Source of the DNA: Pacificimonas flava
GTDB lineage: Bacteria > Pseudomonadota > Alphaproteobacteria > Sphingomonadales > Sphingomonadaceae
Reading direction: 5' to 3'
Assembly (NCBI RefSeq): GCF_000342165.1
Contig: NZ_AMRV01000009.1
Span: 1-64,000, forward strand
DNA: 64,000 nucleotides
The notes beneath the pieces were generated by a model. The model searched no databases. It saw nothing but the letters and a program-made list of their open reading frames with translations, and was not told the origin of the DNA. The stretch's first letter is position 1. Each line of letters opens with the position of its first letter. A program made the translations under genes and the position numbers. Shown in pieces: positions 1-7,132 of this stretch.

Positions 1-2
1 TC

Positions 3-233
3 GTTACCCCGTCATCCCTGCGTAAGCTGCGCGATACCGAAGGGCTGAACCGGGCCTTGGCGGCGCTAGGCTCTCAGCCGGCGGAGATCGCGACGCCGGA
101 CGATCATCAGACCGATGCGCTGGTCGCGGCGGCGGGGCTGCGCGCGATTGCCGGAGACGGGCGTTACTGGCAGCCGGCTGGGATGACGGCCGCGGTGGCG
201 CGTACGGAAGGCTGGACGCTCGGGGTTTTGTGA
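3..233 (+). CDS. C-terminal end of a probable DUF429-type protein (5' truncated)
   Basis: An open frame enters from the left edge and ends in TGA at 231-233, giving 76 residues. The tail contains HQTDALVAAAGLRAIAGDG and ends ARTEGWTLGVL. This resembles the end of DUF429 proteins (a predicted RNase H-fold nuclease family), which often finish with a D-A-L-V-A-A motif and a terminal EGW-x-G-V. The match is from memory of the family and only the end is visible, so the product name is tentative. No SD or start is available. The downstream neighbour is a palindromic-repeat block. Confidence 0.45.
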   Translation, partial: VTPSSLRKLRDTEGLNRALAALGSQPAEIATPDDHQTDALVAAAGLRAIAGDGRYWQPAGMTAAVARTEGWTLGVL

Positions 234-610
234 CGCCCGCACGAGGTTCGGTGCAGATAGGCCCCTGCCTGCGCAGGGGCGACGAGTTTGCTTTCGATAA
301 AGACCAATAGCGCACCAACACTCCCCATCTACCACCCCTACCCGTCCCCCTCGTCATTCCTGCGAAGGCAGGAATCCATCGCTCCACAACCCCAGCCAAG
401 CACCGAAGTCAGCGGGGTGGGCCCCTGCCTGCGCAGGGGCGACGAGCTTGGTTTCGATAAGGCAGAGAGGGCAACACTCCGCCTCTACCCACCCATCATC
501 ACCCACTTCGTCATTCCTGCGAAGGCGGGAATCCATCGCCCCAGGCCCCCAACGCAAGAACCGAACCCGGCGGGATGACGGCGGGGCGGGGATGGAATAA
601 GGACGCGGGC
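234..610. repeat. Intergenic block with two paired palindromic repeats (about 160-base duplication)
   Basis: No gene is visible in this 377-base gap. It holds four REP-like palindromes. GCCCCTGCCTGCGCAGGGGC followed by GACGAG occurs at 261-280 and again at 421-440. TCGTCATTCCTGCGAAGGCAGGAATCC occurs at 351 and, with one change, at 508. The pair of elements and the sequence between them is repeated with a period of about 157-160 bases, so the block is a diverged tandem duplication of an inverted pair. The same family recurs at 6930-7086 and 29371-29790. Confidence 0.85.
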
Positions 611-1006
611 ATGCTGCCCATCCCGCTATCCCATATCGCCCTTGTCGCGCTCGGCGGCGCCATCGGAGCGGCGTCCCGCTTCGTGACCGTCCATCTGGTG
701 ACCCACCGGACGCTGGGCACCAGCCTGCCCTGGGGCACCTTTGCCGTGAACCTGATCGGAAGTTTCCTGATTGGCGCCGTTCTGATGACGACGCTGGAAA
801 GCGATAGCGGCAACCGGCTGCGGCTGCTACTTGTCACCGGATTTCTGGGCGGCTTCACGACCTTTTCCGCCTTTTCCTGGGAACTCACCGAAATGCTGAT
901 GGAGCGGCGGGTCGGCGCCGCGGCGCTATACAGCTTTGGATCAGTGCTGATGTGTCTGACGGCGACCTTTGCCGGGGCCCTGCTGATGCGGACCTTCGCG
1001 CGATGA
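611..1006 (+). CDS. crcB: Fluoride exporter CrcB/Fluc
   Basis: A 131-residue membrane protein of the CrcB/Fluc fluoride channel family, which exports F- as a dual-topology dimer. It shows four hydrophobic segments, the N-terminal GGAIGAASRF motif, the WGTFAVNLIGSFLIG segment with the family Asn, and the GFLGGFTTFSAFS motif that carries the pore Phe, Thr and Ser residues. ATG at 611 is chosen because it matches the family's normal N-terminus; an upstream ATG at 575 would add 12 unrelated residues. It is first of a chain: its TGA overlaps the next gene's ATG (ATGA at 1003-1006). No fluoride riboswitch is visible upstream. Confidence 0.93.
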   Translation: MLPIPLSHIALVALGGAIGAASRFVTVHLVTHRTLGTSLPWGTFAVNLIGSFLIGAVLMTTLESDSGNRLRLLLVTGFLGGFTTFSAFSWELTEMLMERRVGAAALYSFGSVLMCLTATFAGALLMRTFAR

Positions 1007-2190
1007 GCGGGCACGAGGATGTCCGCCAGTTCACCGTGGCGCCGGACGACGACGACATCCGGCTGGACCGCTGGTTCAAGCGGCACATGCCGGAGGCGAG
1101 CTTCACGATCGTGTCCAAGTGGGCGCGCACGGGGCAGCTGCGCGTCGACGGTTCGCGGGCGAAGCCGGGCGACCGCATCCGCGCCGGGCAGGTGCTGCGC
1201 GTGCCGCCGCTGGAGGCCGAGCGCGTCAGCCCCATGGCGGAAAAGCGCGAGCGGAGACCGCTGACCGAGGACCAGATCGAATTCGCGCGTAGCCTGGTCA
1301 TCCACAAGGACGCGCACGCCATCGTCATCAACAAGCCCCCCGGCCTCGCCACGCAGGGCGGCACGGGGCAGAAGGCGCATGTCGACGGGCTGCTGGATGC
1401 GCTGAAATTCGACCGGGACGAACGCCCCAAGCTGGTGCACCGGCTGGACAAGGATACGTCCGGCGTCCTGTTGCTGGCGCGCACGGCGCGCGCGGCCGCG
1501 CATTTTTCGAAGGCGTTCTCCGGCCGGACGGCGCGCAAGATCTATTGGGCCATCGTCATGGGCGTGCCGGAGATCCCGGACGGCCGCATCGACCTGCCGC
1601 TGGCAAAGCAGCCGGGCACGGGCGGCGAGAAAATGCATGTCGATCAGGAGGGGGGGCAGCGCGCCGCCAGCCGCTATCGCCGCATCGACCGCGCCGCGAA
1701 TCGTGCCGCGTGGCTGGAACTGCAACCGCTGACCGGCCGCACGCACCAGCTTCGCGTGCATATGGAGGCGATCGGCCACCCCATTGTCGGCGACGGCAAA
1801 TATGGCGGTAAGGACAGCTTCCTGACCGGCGGCATCTCTCGCAAGCTGCACCTGCATGCCCGCCGCCTGAAGATCGAGAAGCCGGACGGCGGCGTGCTGA
1901 ACGTCATTGCCGAGCCGCCGGAGCATTTCGCCGCCAGCCTGACAAACCTGGGCTTCGATCCAGTGGAGGGCGACCTGCCGCTGGAGGAGGAGCTGGACGA
2001 TCCCGGCTTCAAGGCGCGGCTGGCGAAGAACAAGTCGCGCGACATCCGCCGGGCGAAGCGCGACGAACACGCGGCCCGGCGGGGCGCTGCGCGCAAGAGC
2101 ACGGGCCGCGGCGCCCCGCCCGCGAAGCCATCTGGAAAGAAAGGCGGCCGCCCGGGGGGCCGATCCGGCGGCGGGACGCGGCGGAAATGA
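1003..2190 (+). CDS. RluA-family 23S rRNA pseudouridine synthase (RluC-like)
   Basis: A 395-residue enzyme predicted to isomerise uridines to pseudouridine in 23S rRNA. An N-terminal S4 RNA-binding domain (about residues 15-75, IRLDRWFKRHMPEA and LRVDG) is followed by the RluA-type catalytic domain with the HRLDKDTSGVLLLA motif, which holds the catalytic Asp, and the GRTHQLRVHM motif. The last 50 or so residues are a lysine- and arginine-rich tail (KKGGRPGGRSGGGTRRK), probably an RNA-binding extension. The start is the ATG overlapping the crcB stop. RluC is the best guess from the S4 domain, but RluD-like specificity cannot be excluded. Confidence 0.88.
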   Translation: MSGHEDVRQFTVAPDDDDIRLDRWFKRHMPEASFTIVSKWARTGQLRVDGSRAKPGDRIRAGQVLRVPPLEAERVSPMAEKRERRPLTEDQIEFARSLVIHKDAHAIVINKPPGLATQGGTGQKAHVDGLLDALKFDRDERPKLVHRLDKDTSGVLLLARTARAAAHFSKAFSGRTARKIYWAIVMGVPEIPDGRIDLPLAKQPGTGGEKMHVDQEGGQRAASRYRRIDRAANRAAWLELQPLTGRTHQLRVHMEAIGHPIVGDGKYGGKDSFLTGGISRKLHLHARRLKIEKPDGGVLNVIAEPPEHFAASLTNLGFDPVEGDLPLEEELDDPGFKARLAKNKSRDIRRAKRDEHAARRGAARKSTGRGAPPAKPSGKKGGRPGGRSGGGTRRK

Positions 2191-2849
2191 GCATCCGCCT
2201 CGCCATATTCGACTGCGACGGCACGCTGATGGACAGCCAGGCGAACATCGTCGCGGCGATGGATGCGTGCTTCGACATGAATCGCCTGCCGCCGCCCGCC
2301 GCCAACGCCACGCGGCGCATCGTCGGCCTGTCGCTGCCCGAAGCCATGGCGCAGCTTGTGCCGGAAGCGGAGGCGGCCCTGCACGACAAGATGGCCGAAG
2401 ATTACAAGACCTGCTTCAAGCGCATGCGCGCGGAGGCGGCGCTGGCGCACGAGCCGCTGTACGAAGGGGTGCTGGAGACGCTCGTGCGGCTGGAGGAGGC
2501 GGGTTGGCTGCTTGGGATCGCGACGGGAAAGTCGGACCGGGGGCTGGAACTGGCGCTCGACTATCATGGCCTCGGCGGGCGCTTCATGACCCTGCAGACC
2601 GCCGACCGGCATCCGTCGAAGCCGCATCCCGCCATGGTCCTTCAGGCTCTGCGCGATGCGGGCGCGGAGGCGGAGGGCGCGCTGATGATCGGCGACACGA
2701 TCTTCGACATGGCGATGGGGCAGAATGCCGGTGTGCGCTCGCTGGGCGTGGCATGGGGGTATCACGCGCCGGAGGAACTGACCGAAGCGGGCGCCGTAGC
2801 CGTGCTGGATGACTATTCCGCGCTTGGTGATTACATCCTGACGTCATGA
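2187..2849 (+). CDS. HAD-superfamily hydrolase, phosphoglycolate phosphatase-like
   Basis: A 220-residue HAD phosphatase of subclass IA. Motif I is FDCDGTLMDS near the N-terminus (nucleophile and acid/base Asp residues), motif II lies in the GIATGKS stretch, motif III is K in HPSKPHP, and motif IV is MIGDTIFDMAMG. The cap domain lies at about 15-85, as in Gph/PGP phosphatases. The substrate may be phosphoglycolate or another small phosphate ester; sequence reading cannot settle it. It overlaps the synthase upstream and the small membrane gene downstream by 4 bases each, so translation is probably coupled. Confidence 0.88.
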   Translation: MSIRLAIFDCDGTLMDSQANIVAAMDACFDMNRLPPPAANATRRIVGLSLPEAMAQLVPEAEAALHDKMAEDYKTCFKRMRAEAALAHEPLYEGVLETLVRLEEAGWLLGIATGKSDRGLELALDYHGLGGRFMTLQTADRHPSKPHPAMVLQALRDAGAEAEGALMIGDTIFDMAMGQNAGVRSLGVAWGYHAPEELTEAGAVAVLDDYSALGDYILTS

Positions 2850-3073
2850 GCGATACGAACGAGACCGAGGCGCGCGCGAAACGCCGCCTGATGAGCCTGT
2901 CCCTGGTTCGCCTTGCCGGCATGGCGCTGGTGATCGCAGGGCTGCAGATCTGGCTAAAGGGGGCCTTCGGGCTGCAGGACGAAACCATCGGCAAGGCGGT
3001 CGCCGTCGTGGGCATCGCCTGCGTGTTCCTGCTGCCCGCGCTGCTGCGCCGCCGCTGGCGCGAGAACCCGTGA
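2846..3073 (+). CDS. Small two-helix membrane protein
   Basis: A 75-residue protein that I do not recognise by name. A charged N-terminus (MSDTNETEARAKRR) is followed by two hydrophobic segments at about residues 19-38 and 48-67, then a basic tail (RRRWRENP), predicting two inner-membrane helices. Both its ends overlap neighbours by 4 bases (ATGA at the start, GTGA at the stop), which makes it a genuine coupled gene rather than a chance frame. Its place between a phosphatase and the ATP12 factor may hint at membrane or ATP-synthase work, but that is only context. Confidence 0.8.
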   Translation: MSDTNETEARAKRRLMSLSLVRLAGMALVIAGLQIWLKGAFGLQDETIGKAVAVVGIACVFLLPALLRRRWRENP

Positions 3074-3759
3074 AGCGGTTCTACGAAAAGGCAGCCGCGC
3101 GGCGCACGGACGAGGGCTGGCAGGTGGAACTGGACGGGCGGCCGCTGAGAACGCCGAAACGCGCGCCGCTGATCCTGCCGACGGAGGCCATGGCGCAGGC
3201 GGTGGCGGCCGAGTGGGACGCGCAGGGCGACCTGATCGATCCCGCCTCCATGGCGATGACCGGAATCGCCAATGCCGCCATCGATCATGTGAGCGCCGAC
3301 CGGTTGGGCTTCGCCAGCCGCATCGCGGCCTATGGCGAAACCGACCTCGTCTGTTACCGGGCGAGCGGACCGGAGCCGCTGGCGGCGCGGCAGTGCGCGG
3401 CCTGGGACCCGCTGATCGCATGGGCCGCGCGCCGCTATGACATCGCATTCGAACTGACGGAGGGGCTGATGCCCCAGCCGCAGCCGCAGCCGACCCTGTC
3501 GAAACTGTCTGCGGCATTGGACGCATTCGACGATTTCGCACTGGCAGCGGCCCAGCCCATCGTGACGATCACGGGCTCGCTGGTCGTCACCCTGGCGCTC
3601 CTGGAGAGGGAGATCGACGCGGAAACGGCGTGGCTCGCCGGACAGGTCGACGAACTCTACCAGATGGAGGAATGGGGCGCCGATGCCGAGGCGGAGGCTG
3701 TCCTTGCCCGCCGGCGTAGCGAGCTGGAAACGGCCGCGCGGTTCCTGTCGCTGAGATGA
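3070..3759 (+). CDS. ATP12 family F1-ATPase assembly chaperone
   Basis: A 229-residue protein of the ATP12 family, a chaperone that helps the alpha subunit enter the F1 part of ATP synthase in mitochondria and alphaproteobacteria. Family features are FYEKAAARR and VELDGRPLRTPKR at the N-terminus, AEWDAQGDLIDPASMAMT, a central Y-G-E-T-DLVCYRA motif, and the C-terminal YQMEEWGADAEAEA block. The start codon is GTG at 3070, which overlaps the preceding TGA. It is last in the crcB-led chain; the next gene begins after a 58-base gap holding a hairpin. Confidence 0.9.
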   Translation: MKRFYEKAAARRTDEGWQVELDGRPLRTPKRAPLILPTEAMAQAVAAEWDAQGDLIDPASMAMTGIANAAIDHVSADRLGFASRIAAYGETDLVCYRASGPEPLAARQCAAWDPLIAWAARRYDIAFELTEGLMPQPQPQPTLSKLSAALDAFDDFALAAAQPIVTITGSLVVTLALLEREIDAETAWLAGQVDELYQMEEWGADAEAEAVLARRRSELETAARFLSLR

Positions 3760-3782
3760 CGGCGCAACCCTGAGCGCGCCGA

Positions 3783-3808
3783 CCGGTTGTCCGAGGACAA
3801 GCAACCGG
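3783..3808 (+). other. Perfect inverted repeat between atp12 and the next gene
   Basis: CCGGTTG at 3783-3789 pairs with CAACCGG at 3802-3808; TCC and GGA inside can extend the pairing. It lies 24 bases after atp12 and 9 bases before the next ATG, overlapping the place where an SD would be. No T-run follows, so it is more likely an operator or an RNA hairpin affecting translation than a simple terminator. Confidence 0.4.
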
Positions 3809-3817
3809 GAGCCTTTC

Positions 3818-4531
3818 ATGAAGACAATCGCCGTTATCGGTGCAAGCGGAAGTACCGGCAGGCTGGCGTGCGAGCACGCAAACGCCGCCGGTGCCGATGT
3901 GATCGCCATCGACCGGGACGAACCGGACCCGGCGGACCGGCTGGAGGACGTGCGCTATCGCCGCGCCGACGTGCTGAAGGGTGATCTGAACCCGGCACTG
4001 GAGGGCTGCGACGCGGTGATCTCCACACTCGGCCTGCCCTTCACAGCGAAGAACGCGCTCGATCCGCCGCCTCTCTATACGCGGGGCACGCAGCGGATCG
4101 TCCAGACCATGGAGGAGCTGAACATCCGGCGGCTGGCGGTCATCTCCGCCGCGTTCGTGACGGAGCAGCCGGCGCTGCCGACATGGTTTTCGATGACGGT
4201 GGTGCCGGCACTCAGCCGGATCCTCGATCAGATGCGCGAGATGGAGCGATCGATCGAGACGAACCCCGCCCTCGACTGGACCATCGTGCGGCCCGGCTGG
4301 CTGCTCGACGAACCGGCACAGGGAAAGCTGCTGACGGGCGAGGAGCGCCTGCCGGAGGGTGCGTTTCGCTGCCGCGAGGGCGACCTGGCCCGCTTTCTGG
4401 TGGAAAGCGTCCTGGAGGATCGACACATCGGCCGAAAGCCTGCGATCGGCGCGCCCGAGCCGCATGAGCATGAAAGCCCGGCGGCCCTTGGCGAGGCTCT
4501 GCTGGAGATGCTGCCGAAACCTCCGGGCTGA
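3818..4531 (+). CDS. NAD(P)-binding Rossmann-fold protein, atypical SDR/NmrA-like
   Basis: A 237-residue protein starting MKTIAVIGASGSTGRLACEHA, which is the GxxGxxG dinucleotide-binding loop of atypical SDRs. AVISTLGLP near residue 75 and the VISAAFVTE strand near residue 108 fit the NAD(P)H-binding epimerase/NmrA-like group; the WTIVRPGWLLDEP segment near residue 153 is the usual substrate-side motif. The classical YxxxK pair is not evident, as is common in this group. Substrate unknown. It stands alone on the plus strand, converging with map. Confidence 0.78.
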   Translation: MKTIAVIGASGSTGRLACEHANAAGADVIAIDRDEPDPADRLEDVRYRRADVLKGDLNPALEGCDAVISTLGLPFTAKNALDPPPLYTRGTQRIVQTMEELNIRRLAVISAAFVTEQPALPTWFSMTVVPALSRILDQMREMERSIETNPALDWTIVRPGWLLDEPAQGKLLTGEERLPEGAFRCREGDLARFLVESVLEDRHIGRKPAIGAPEPHEHESPAALGEALLEMLPKPPG

Positions 4532-4544
4532 CGAGCGGAGGGCG

Positions 4545-5324
4545 CTAGCCGGAAATCGGGCCGGGCGGCGTTTCGCCGGCGCGAAGGGTCAGCACCTCTA
4601 CCCCGCCATCCGTGACGGCGACGGTGTGTTCGAACTGCGCGGACAGCTTTCCGTCGGCCGTCACGACCGTCCATCCGTCCGGCCGGGTCGCCACCTGCCG
4701 CGTTCCCTGGTTGACCATGGGCTCGACGGTGAAAACCATGCCCCGCTCCAGCCGCTGGCCACGGCCGGGACGGCCGAAGTTCAGCACCTGCGGCTCCTCG
4801 TGCATCTCGCGGCCGATGCCGTGACCGCAATAGTCGTGCACGACCGAATAGCCGTTCTTCTTCGCGTGCCGCTCGATGGCGAAGCCGATGTCGCCCAGAT
4901 GCGCGCCGGGCCGCACCTGCGCGATCCCCTGCCACATCGCCTCCCGCGCGACGCGCACAAGTCGCCGCGCCGCGGGAGGGACCGTCCCCACCATGTAGGT
5001 CTTGCTGGAATCGGCGATGAAGCCGTTCTTTTCCAGCGTGATGTCGAGGTTGACGATATCCCCGTCGCGGACCCTCTCGCCCGCCGCCGGAACGCCGTGG
5101 CAAACGACATCGTTGGCCGAACTGTTGAGCACATATTCGAAGCCGTACTGGCCCTTGCTCGCCGGCCGGGCAGCCAATTCGTCCGTGATGAACCGCTCGA
5201 CCAGATCGTTGATTTCCAGCGTCGACATGCCGGCAAGATCGAGCGTGTCGAGCATTTCGAATACGGATGCGAGGAGCCGGCCCGATATCCCCATCAGGGC
5301 AAGCTCCTCCGGGGTCTTCACCAT
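4545..5324 (-). CDS. map: Type I methionine aminopeptidase
   Basis: A 259-residue enzyme that removes the initiator methionine from nascent proteins. Metal ligands are visible: Asp in NLDITL, Asp in FIADSSKTY, His in GHGIGREMHEEP, Glu in VFTVEPM and Glu in AQFEHTV. The length fits bacterial MetAP-I without the N-terminal zinc extension. The ATG at 5324 (MVKTPEELALM) is preferred over longer in-frame starts because it begins one base after the stop of the ParD-like gene, so the two should be translated together. A second map may exist elsewhere; this one may be a paralogue tied to the antitoxin-like partner. Confidence 0.93.
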   Translation of the reverse strand: MVKTPEELALMGISGRLLASVFEMLDTLDLAGMSTLEINDLVERFITDELAARPASKGQYGFEYVLNSSANDVVCHGVPAAGERVRDGDIVNLDITLEKNGFIADSSKTYMVGTVPPAARRLVRVAREAMWQGIAQVRPGAHLGDIGFAIERHAKKNGYSVVHDYCGHGIGREMHEEPQVLNFGRPGRGQRLERGMVFTVEPMVNQGTRQVATRPDGWTVVTADGKLSAQFEHTVAVTDGGVEVLTLRAGETPPGPISG

Positions 5325-5325
5325 G

Positions 5326-5532
5326 TCAGGCGGCCGCGGACCGCGGCATGCGGACGTCCGCCGCCTCCATCTGCATCTGCACGATCTGGTTGAAGGACAG
5401 CGTCGGATTGGCCTCTGCCAGCATGCCGGCGCGCATCCAGAATTCCGCCTGCGCATTGATCGAGCGGCACATGACGGTGCTGGCGCGGCGAACGTCCTCG
5501 TGCAGCTCGTCGGCGATCTTCACAATGCCCAT
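5326..5532 (-). CDS. ParD-like antitoxin-family protein
   Basis: A 68-residue protein starting MGIVKIADELHEDVRRAS and continuing through a CRSINAQAEFW segment, which matches the ParD-like family (annotated as an antitoxin of type II systems) with an N-terminal ribbon-helix-helix-like DNA-binding segment. The following gene is not a ParE/RelE toxin but methionine aminopeptidase, one base downstream. I recall the same pairing in other proteobacteria, so it may be a regulator of map rather than part of a classical toxin-antitoxin pair. A promoter and symmetric operator-like sequence lie just upstream. Confidence 0.82.
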   Translation of the reverse strand: MGIVKIADELHEDVRRASTVMCRSINAQAEFWMRAGMLAEANPTLSFNQIVQMQMEAADVRMPRSAAA

Positions 5533-5554
5533 AATCGTAAACCTCGGCTAATTG

Positions 5555-5594
5555 ATATACGAAACATATACGTTTCATGTATCGATCAGGTCAA
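5555..5594 (-). promoter_or_regulatory. Putative promoter and operator of the parD-like/map unit
   Basis: Read on the minus strand, TTGACC (5594-5589) is followed by an 18-base spacer and TATATG, a good sigma-70 layout. GAAAC at 5561-5565 and GTTTC at 5572-5576 form an inverted repeat, and ATATACG occurs at 5555-5561 and 5566-5572, 11 bases or one helical turn apart. The symmetric sequence covers the -10 region, where a ribbon-helix-helix protein could repress its own gene. The -35 overlaps the stop codon of the CaiB-like gene. Confidence 0.55.
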
Positions 5595-6712
5595 GCGATG
5601 GCCTGCTTGTCGCGCAGCGCCGCAATCTCTGCTTCCGAAAAGCCGGACGCGGACAGGACGCTATCGGTGTCCGCCCCGGTTTTTGGCGGAGGCACGGGCG
5701 CATCGGCGCGCGTTTCGGAAAAGCGCGGTGCGGGCGCGGGGTTCGTCATGCCGCCAACCTCGACGAACGTGCTGCGCGCGCGGTTGTGCGGGTGCTGCGG
5801 CGCCTCCGACAGGGACAGAACGGGCGCGAAGCAGACGTCCGTCCCCTCCATAATCCGGCACCATTCGTCCCGCGTCCTAGTCTTGAACAGCGCCGTCAGC
5901 TTGTCCTTCAGCGCGTCCCAGCCCTTCGGGTCCATCTGCGCGTCGAATGCCGCATCCTCGATGCCGGCAAGGCGGCGCAGTTCGGCATAAAATTGCGGTT
6001 CGATGGACCCGATGGAGATCCACTTCCCGTCCGCCGTTTCGTAGGTGTCGTAGAAATGCGCGCCGGTATCGAGCAGGTTCACGCCGCGCTCGTCGCGCCA
6101 CATGCCGGCGCCGTAAAAGCCCCAGATCATTGCCATCAGCGCCGCCGATCCGTCGGTCATCGCGGCATCGACGACCTGTCCCTGCCCCGTCCGCTGCGCA
6201 TGCAGCATGGCGGACACCATGCCGAAGGCCAGCATCATGCCGCCACCGCCGAAATCGCCGACCATATTGATGGGCGGCGTCGGCTTCTCCCCCGCGCGGC
6301 CATAGGTATGAAGCGCACCGGACAGCGCGATGTAGTTGATGTCGTGCCCGGCCGCCTGCGCGTAGGGGCCGCCCTGTCCCCAGCCGGTCATGCGGCCATA
6401 GACGAGGCGGGGATTGTCGCCGAGGAGGATGTCCGGGCCGAGGCCGAGCCGTTCCATCACGCCGGGACGCAGACCCTCGAAGAAGCCGTCGGCGTCCCGC
6501 GCGAGGCGGCGGACCACCTCGACCCCTTCGGGTGTCTTCACGTTGCAGACGACGGATTTGCGGGATCGGCCCAGCACCGGTTCCGGGCGCGCGCCGGGCC
6601 GGTCGATGCGGATGACCTCCGCGCCGTGATCGGCCAGCATCATGCCGCAGAACGGCCCCGGGCCAATGCCCGCCATTTCGATGATGCGCAGGCCCTGCAG
6701 CGGTCCGGCCAT
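5591..6712 (-). CDS. CaiB/BaiF CoA-transferase family protein, alpha-methylacyl-CoA racemase-like
   Basis: A 373-residue class III CoA-transferase-fold protein. [21 protein letters not shown] and [16 protein letters not shown] at the N-terminus, [22 protein letters not shown] and the [16 protein letters not shown] segment are typical of alpha-methylacyl-CoA racemases, where the His in GHDINY and the Asp before TYETADGK are the acid/base residues. The likely job is epimerising 2-methyl-branched acyl-CoAs for beta-oxidation. The minus strand shows GGGAGAAGC before the ATG. It lies upstream of the parD-like/map pair but appears to have its own unit. Confidence 0.86.
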   Translation of the reverse strand: MAGPLQGLRIIEMAGIGPGPFCGMMLADHGAEVIRIDRPGARPEPVLGRSRKSVVCNVKTPEGVEVVRRLARDADGFFEGLRPGVMERLGLGPDILLGDNPRLVYGRMTGWGQGGPYAQAAGHDINYIALSGALHTYGRAGEKPTPPINMVGDFGGGGMMLAFGMVSAMLHAQRTGQGQVVDAAMTDGSAALMAMIWGFYGAGMWRDERGVNLLDTGAHFYDTYETADGKWISIGSIEPQFYAELRRLAGIEDAAFDAQMDPKGWDALKDKLTALFKTRTRDEWCRIMEGTDVCFAPVLSLSEAPQHPHNRARSTFVEVGGMTNPAPAPRFSETRADAPVPPPKTGADTDSVLSASGFSEAEIAALRDKQAIA

Positions 6713-7103
6713 GTTTGCTTCTCCCCTGTGTCGGTACGAAGGGGATATAGGCCGCGCGGGACGGCCGGCGGCAACTCCGGCAAGGAATAGGGCGCGGAGG
6801 GAGCGGGGGCGTGGCCTGCGCCGGCGCCGGCGCCGGCGCTACGGAGAGCGGATATCGAACATCGCGCGGGTCGTTCGATCGGGGGTCGTCCAGACCGTGC
6901 GTGGGCCGGGTAGTTTGGGACGCTCGGTGGTGGACCCCTGCCTTCGCAGGGGTGACGGAACTGTGGCTGTTTAGGCTGCCGAGGCTGTTTAGGCTGTCGA
7001 CGCTGTGGGTTTCGGGTGTGGCATTTGCGGCTTGAGTGGAACGCACCGGGAAACCGTACGTCGCCCCTGCGCAGGCAGGGGCCCATCCCTGGAGCCTATG
7101 AGA
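6713..7103. repeat. Intergenic region with two palindromic repeats, GC microsatellite and 18-base tandem repeat
   Basis: No gene is visible here. The stretch holds a GCCGGC run at 6821-6841, a REP-type palindrome GACCCCTGCCTTCGCAGGGG at 6933, two copies of GGCTGTTTAGGCTG at 6965-6978 and 6983-6996 (18-base period), and a second palindrome in the opposite orientation at 7059-7086. The two palindromes are again an inverted pair, as in the block at 234-610. Confidence 0.75.
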
Positions 7104-7126
7104 CGCGGCGGGCTGAACCCGCCGCG
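7104..7126 (-). terminator. Stem-loop directly after ftsZ
   Basis: CGCGGCGGG at 7104-7112 pairs with CCCGCCGCG at 7118-7126 around a CTGAA loop, giving a 9-bp GC stem 7 bases past the ftsZ stop. There is no clear U-run on the minus-strand side, so it may act as a Rho-assisted terminator or an mRNA 3' end stabiliser for the dcw transcript. Confidence 0.45.
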
Positions 7127-7132
7127 CAAGGC

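Noticed and set aside
234-580. CRISPR array suggested by repeated palindromes
   Set aside because: Only two copies per element, spacers are themselves repeated and of unequal length, and no cas gene is in the window.
540-610. Possible fluoride riboswitch before crcB
   Set aside because: None of the conserved crcB-motif core sequences can be found between the repeat block and the start; the region is filled by GC-rich spacer.
511-2070. A 519-codon minus-strand frame opposite crcB and the pseudouridine synthase
   Set aside because: Same reason: antisense shadow in GC-rich DNA, and both plus-strand genes are clearly real.
5326-5532. Classical ParDE toxin-antitoxin system
   Set aside because: There is no ParE or RelE-like toxin on either side; the only coupled gene is methionine aminopeptidase.
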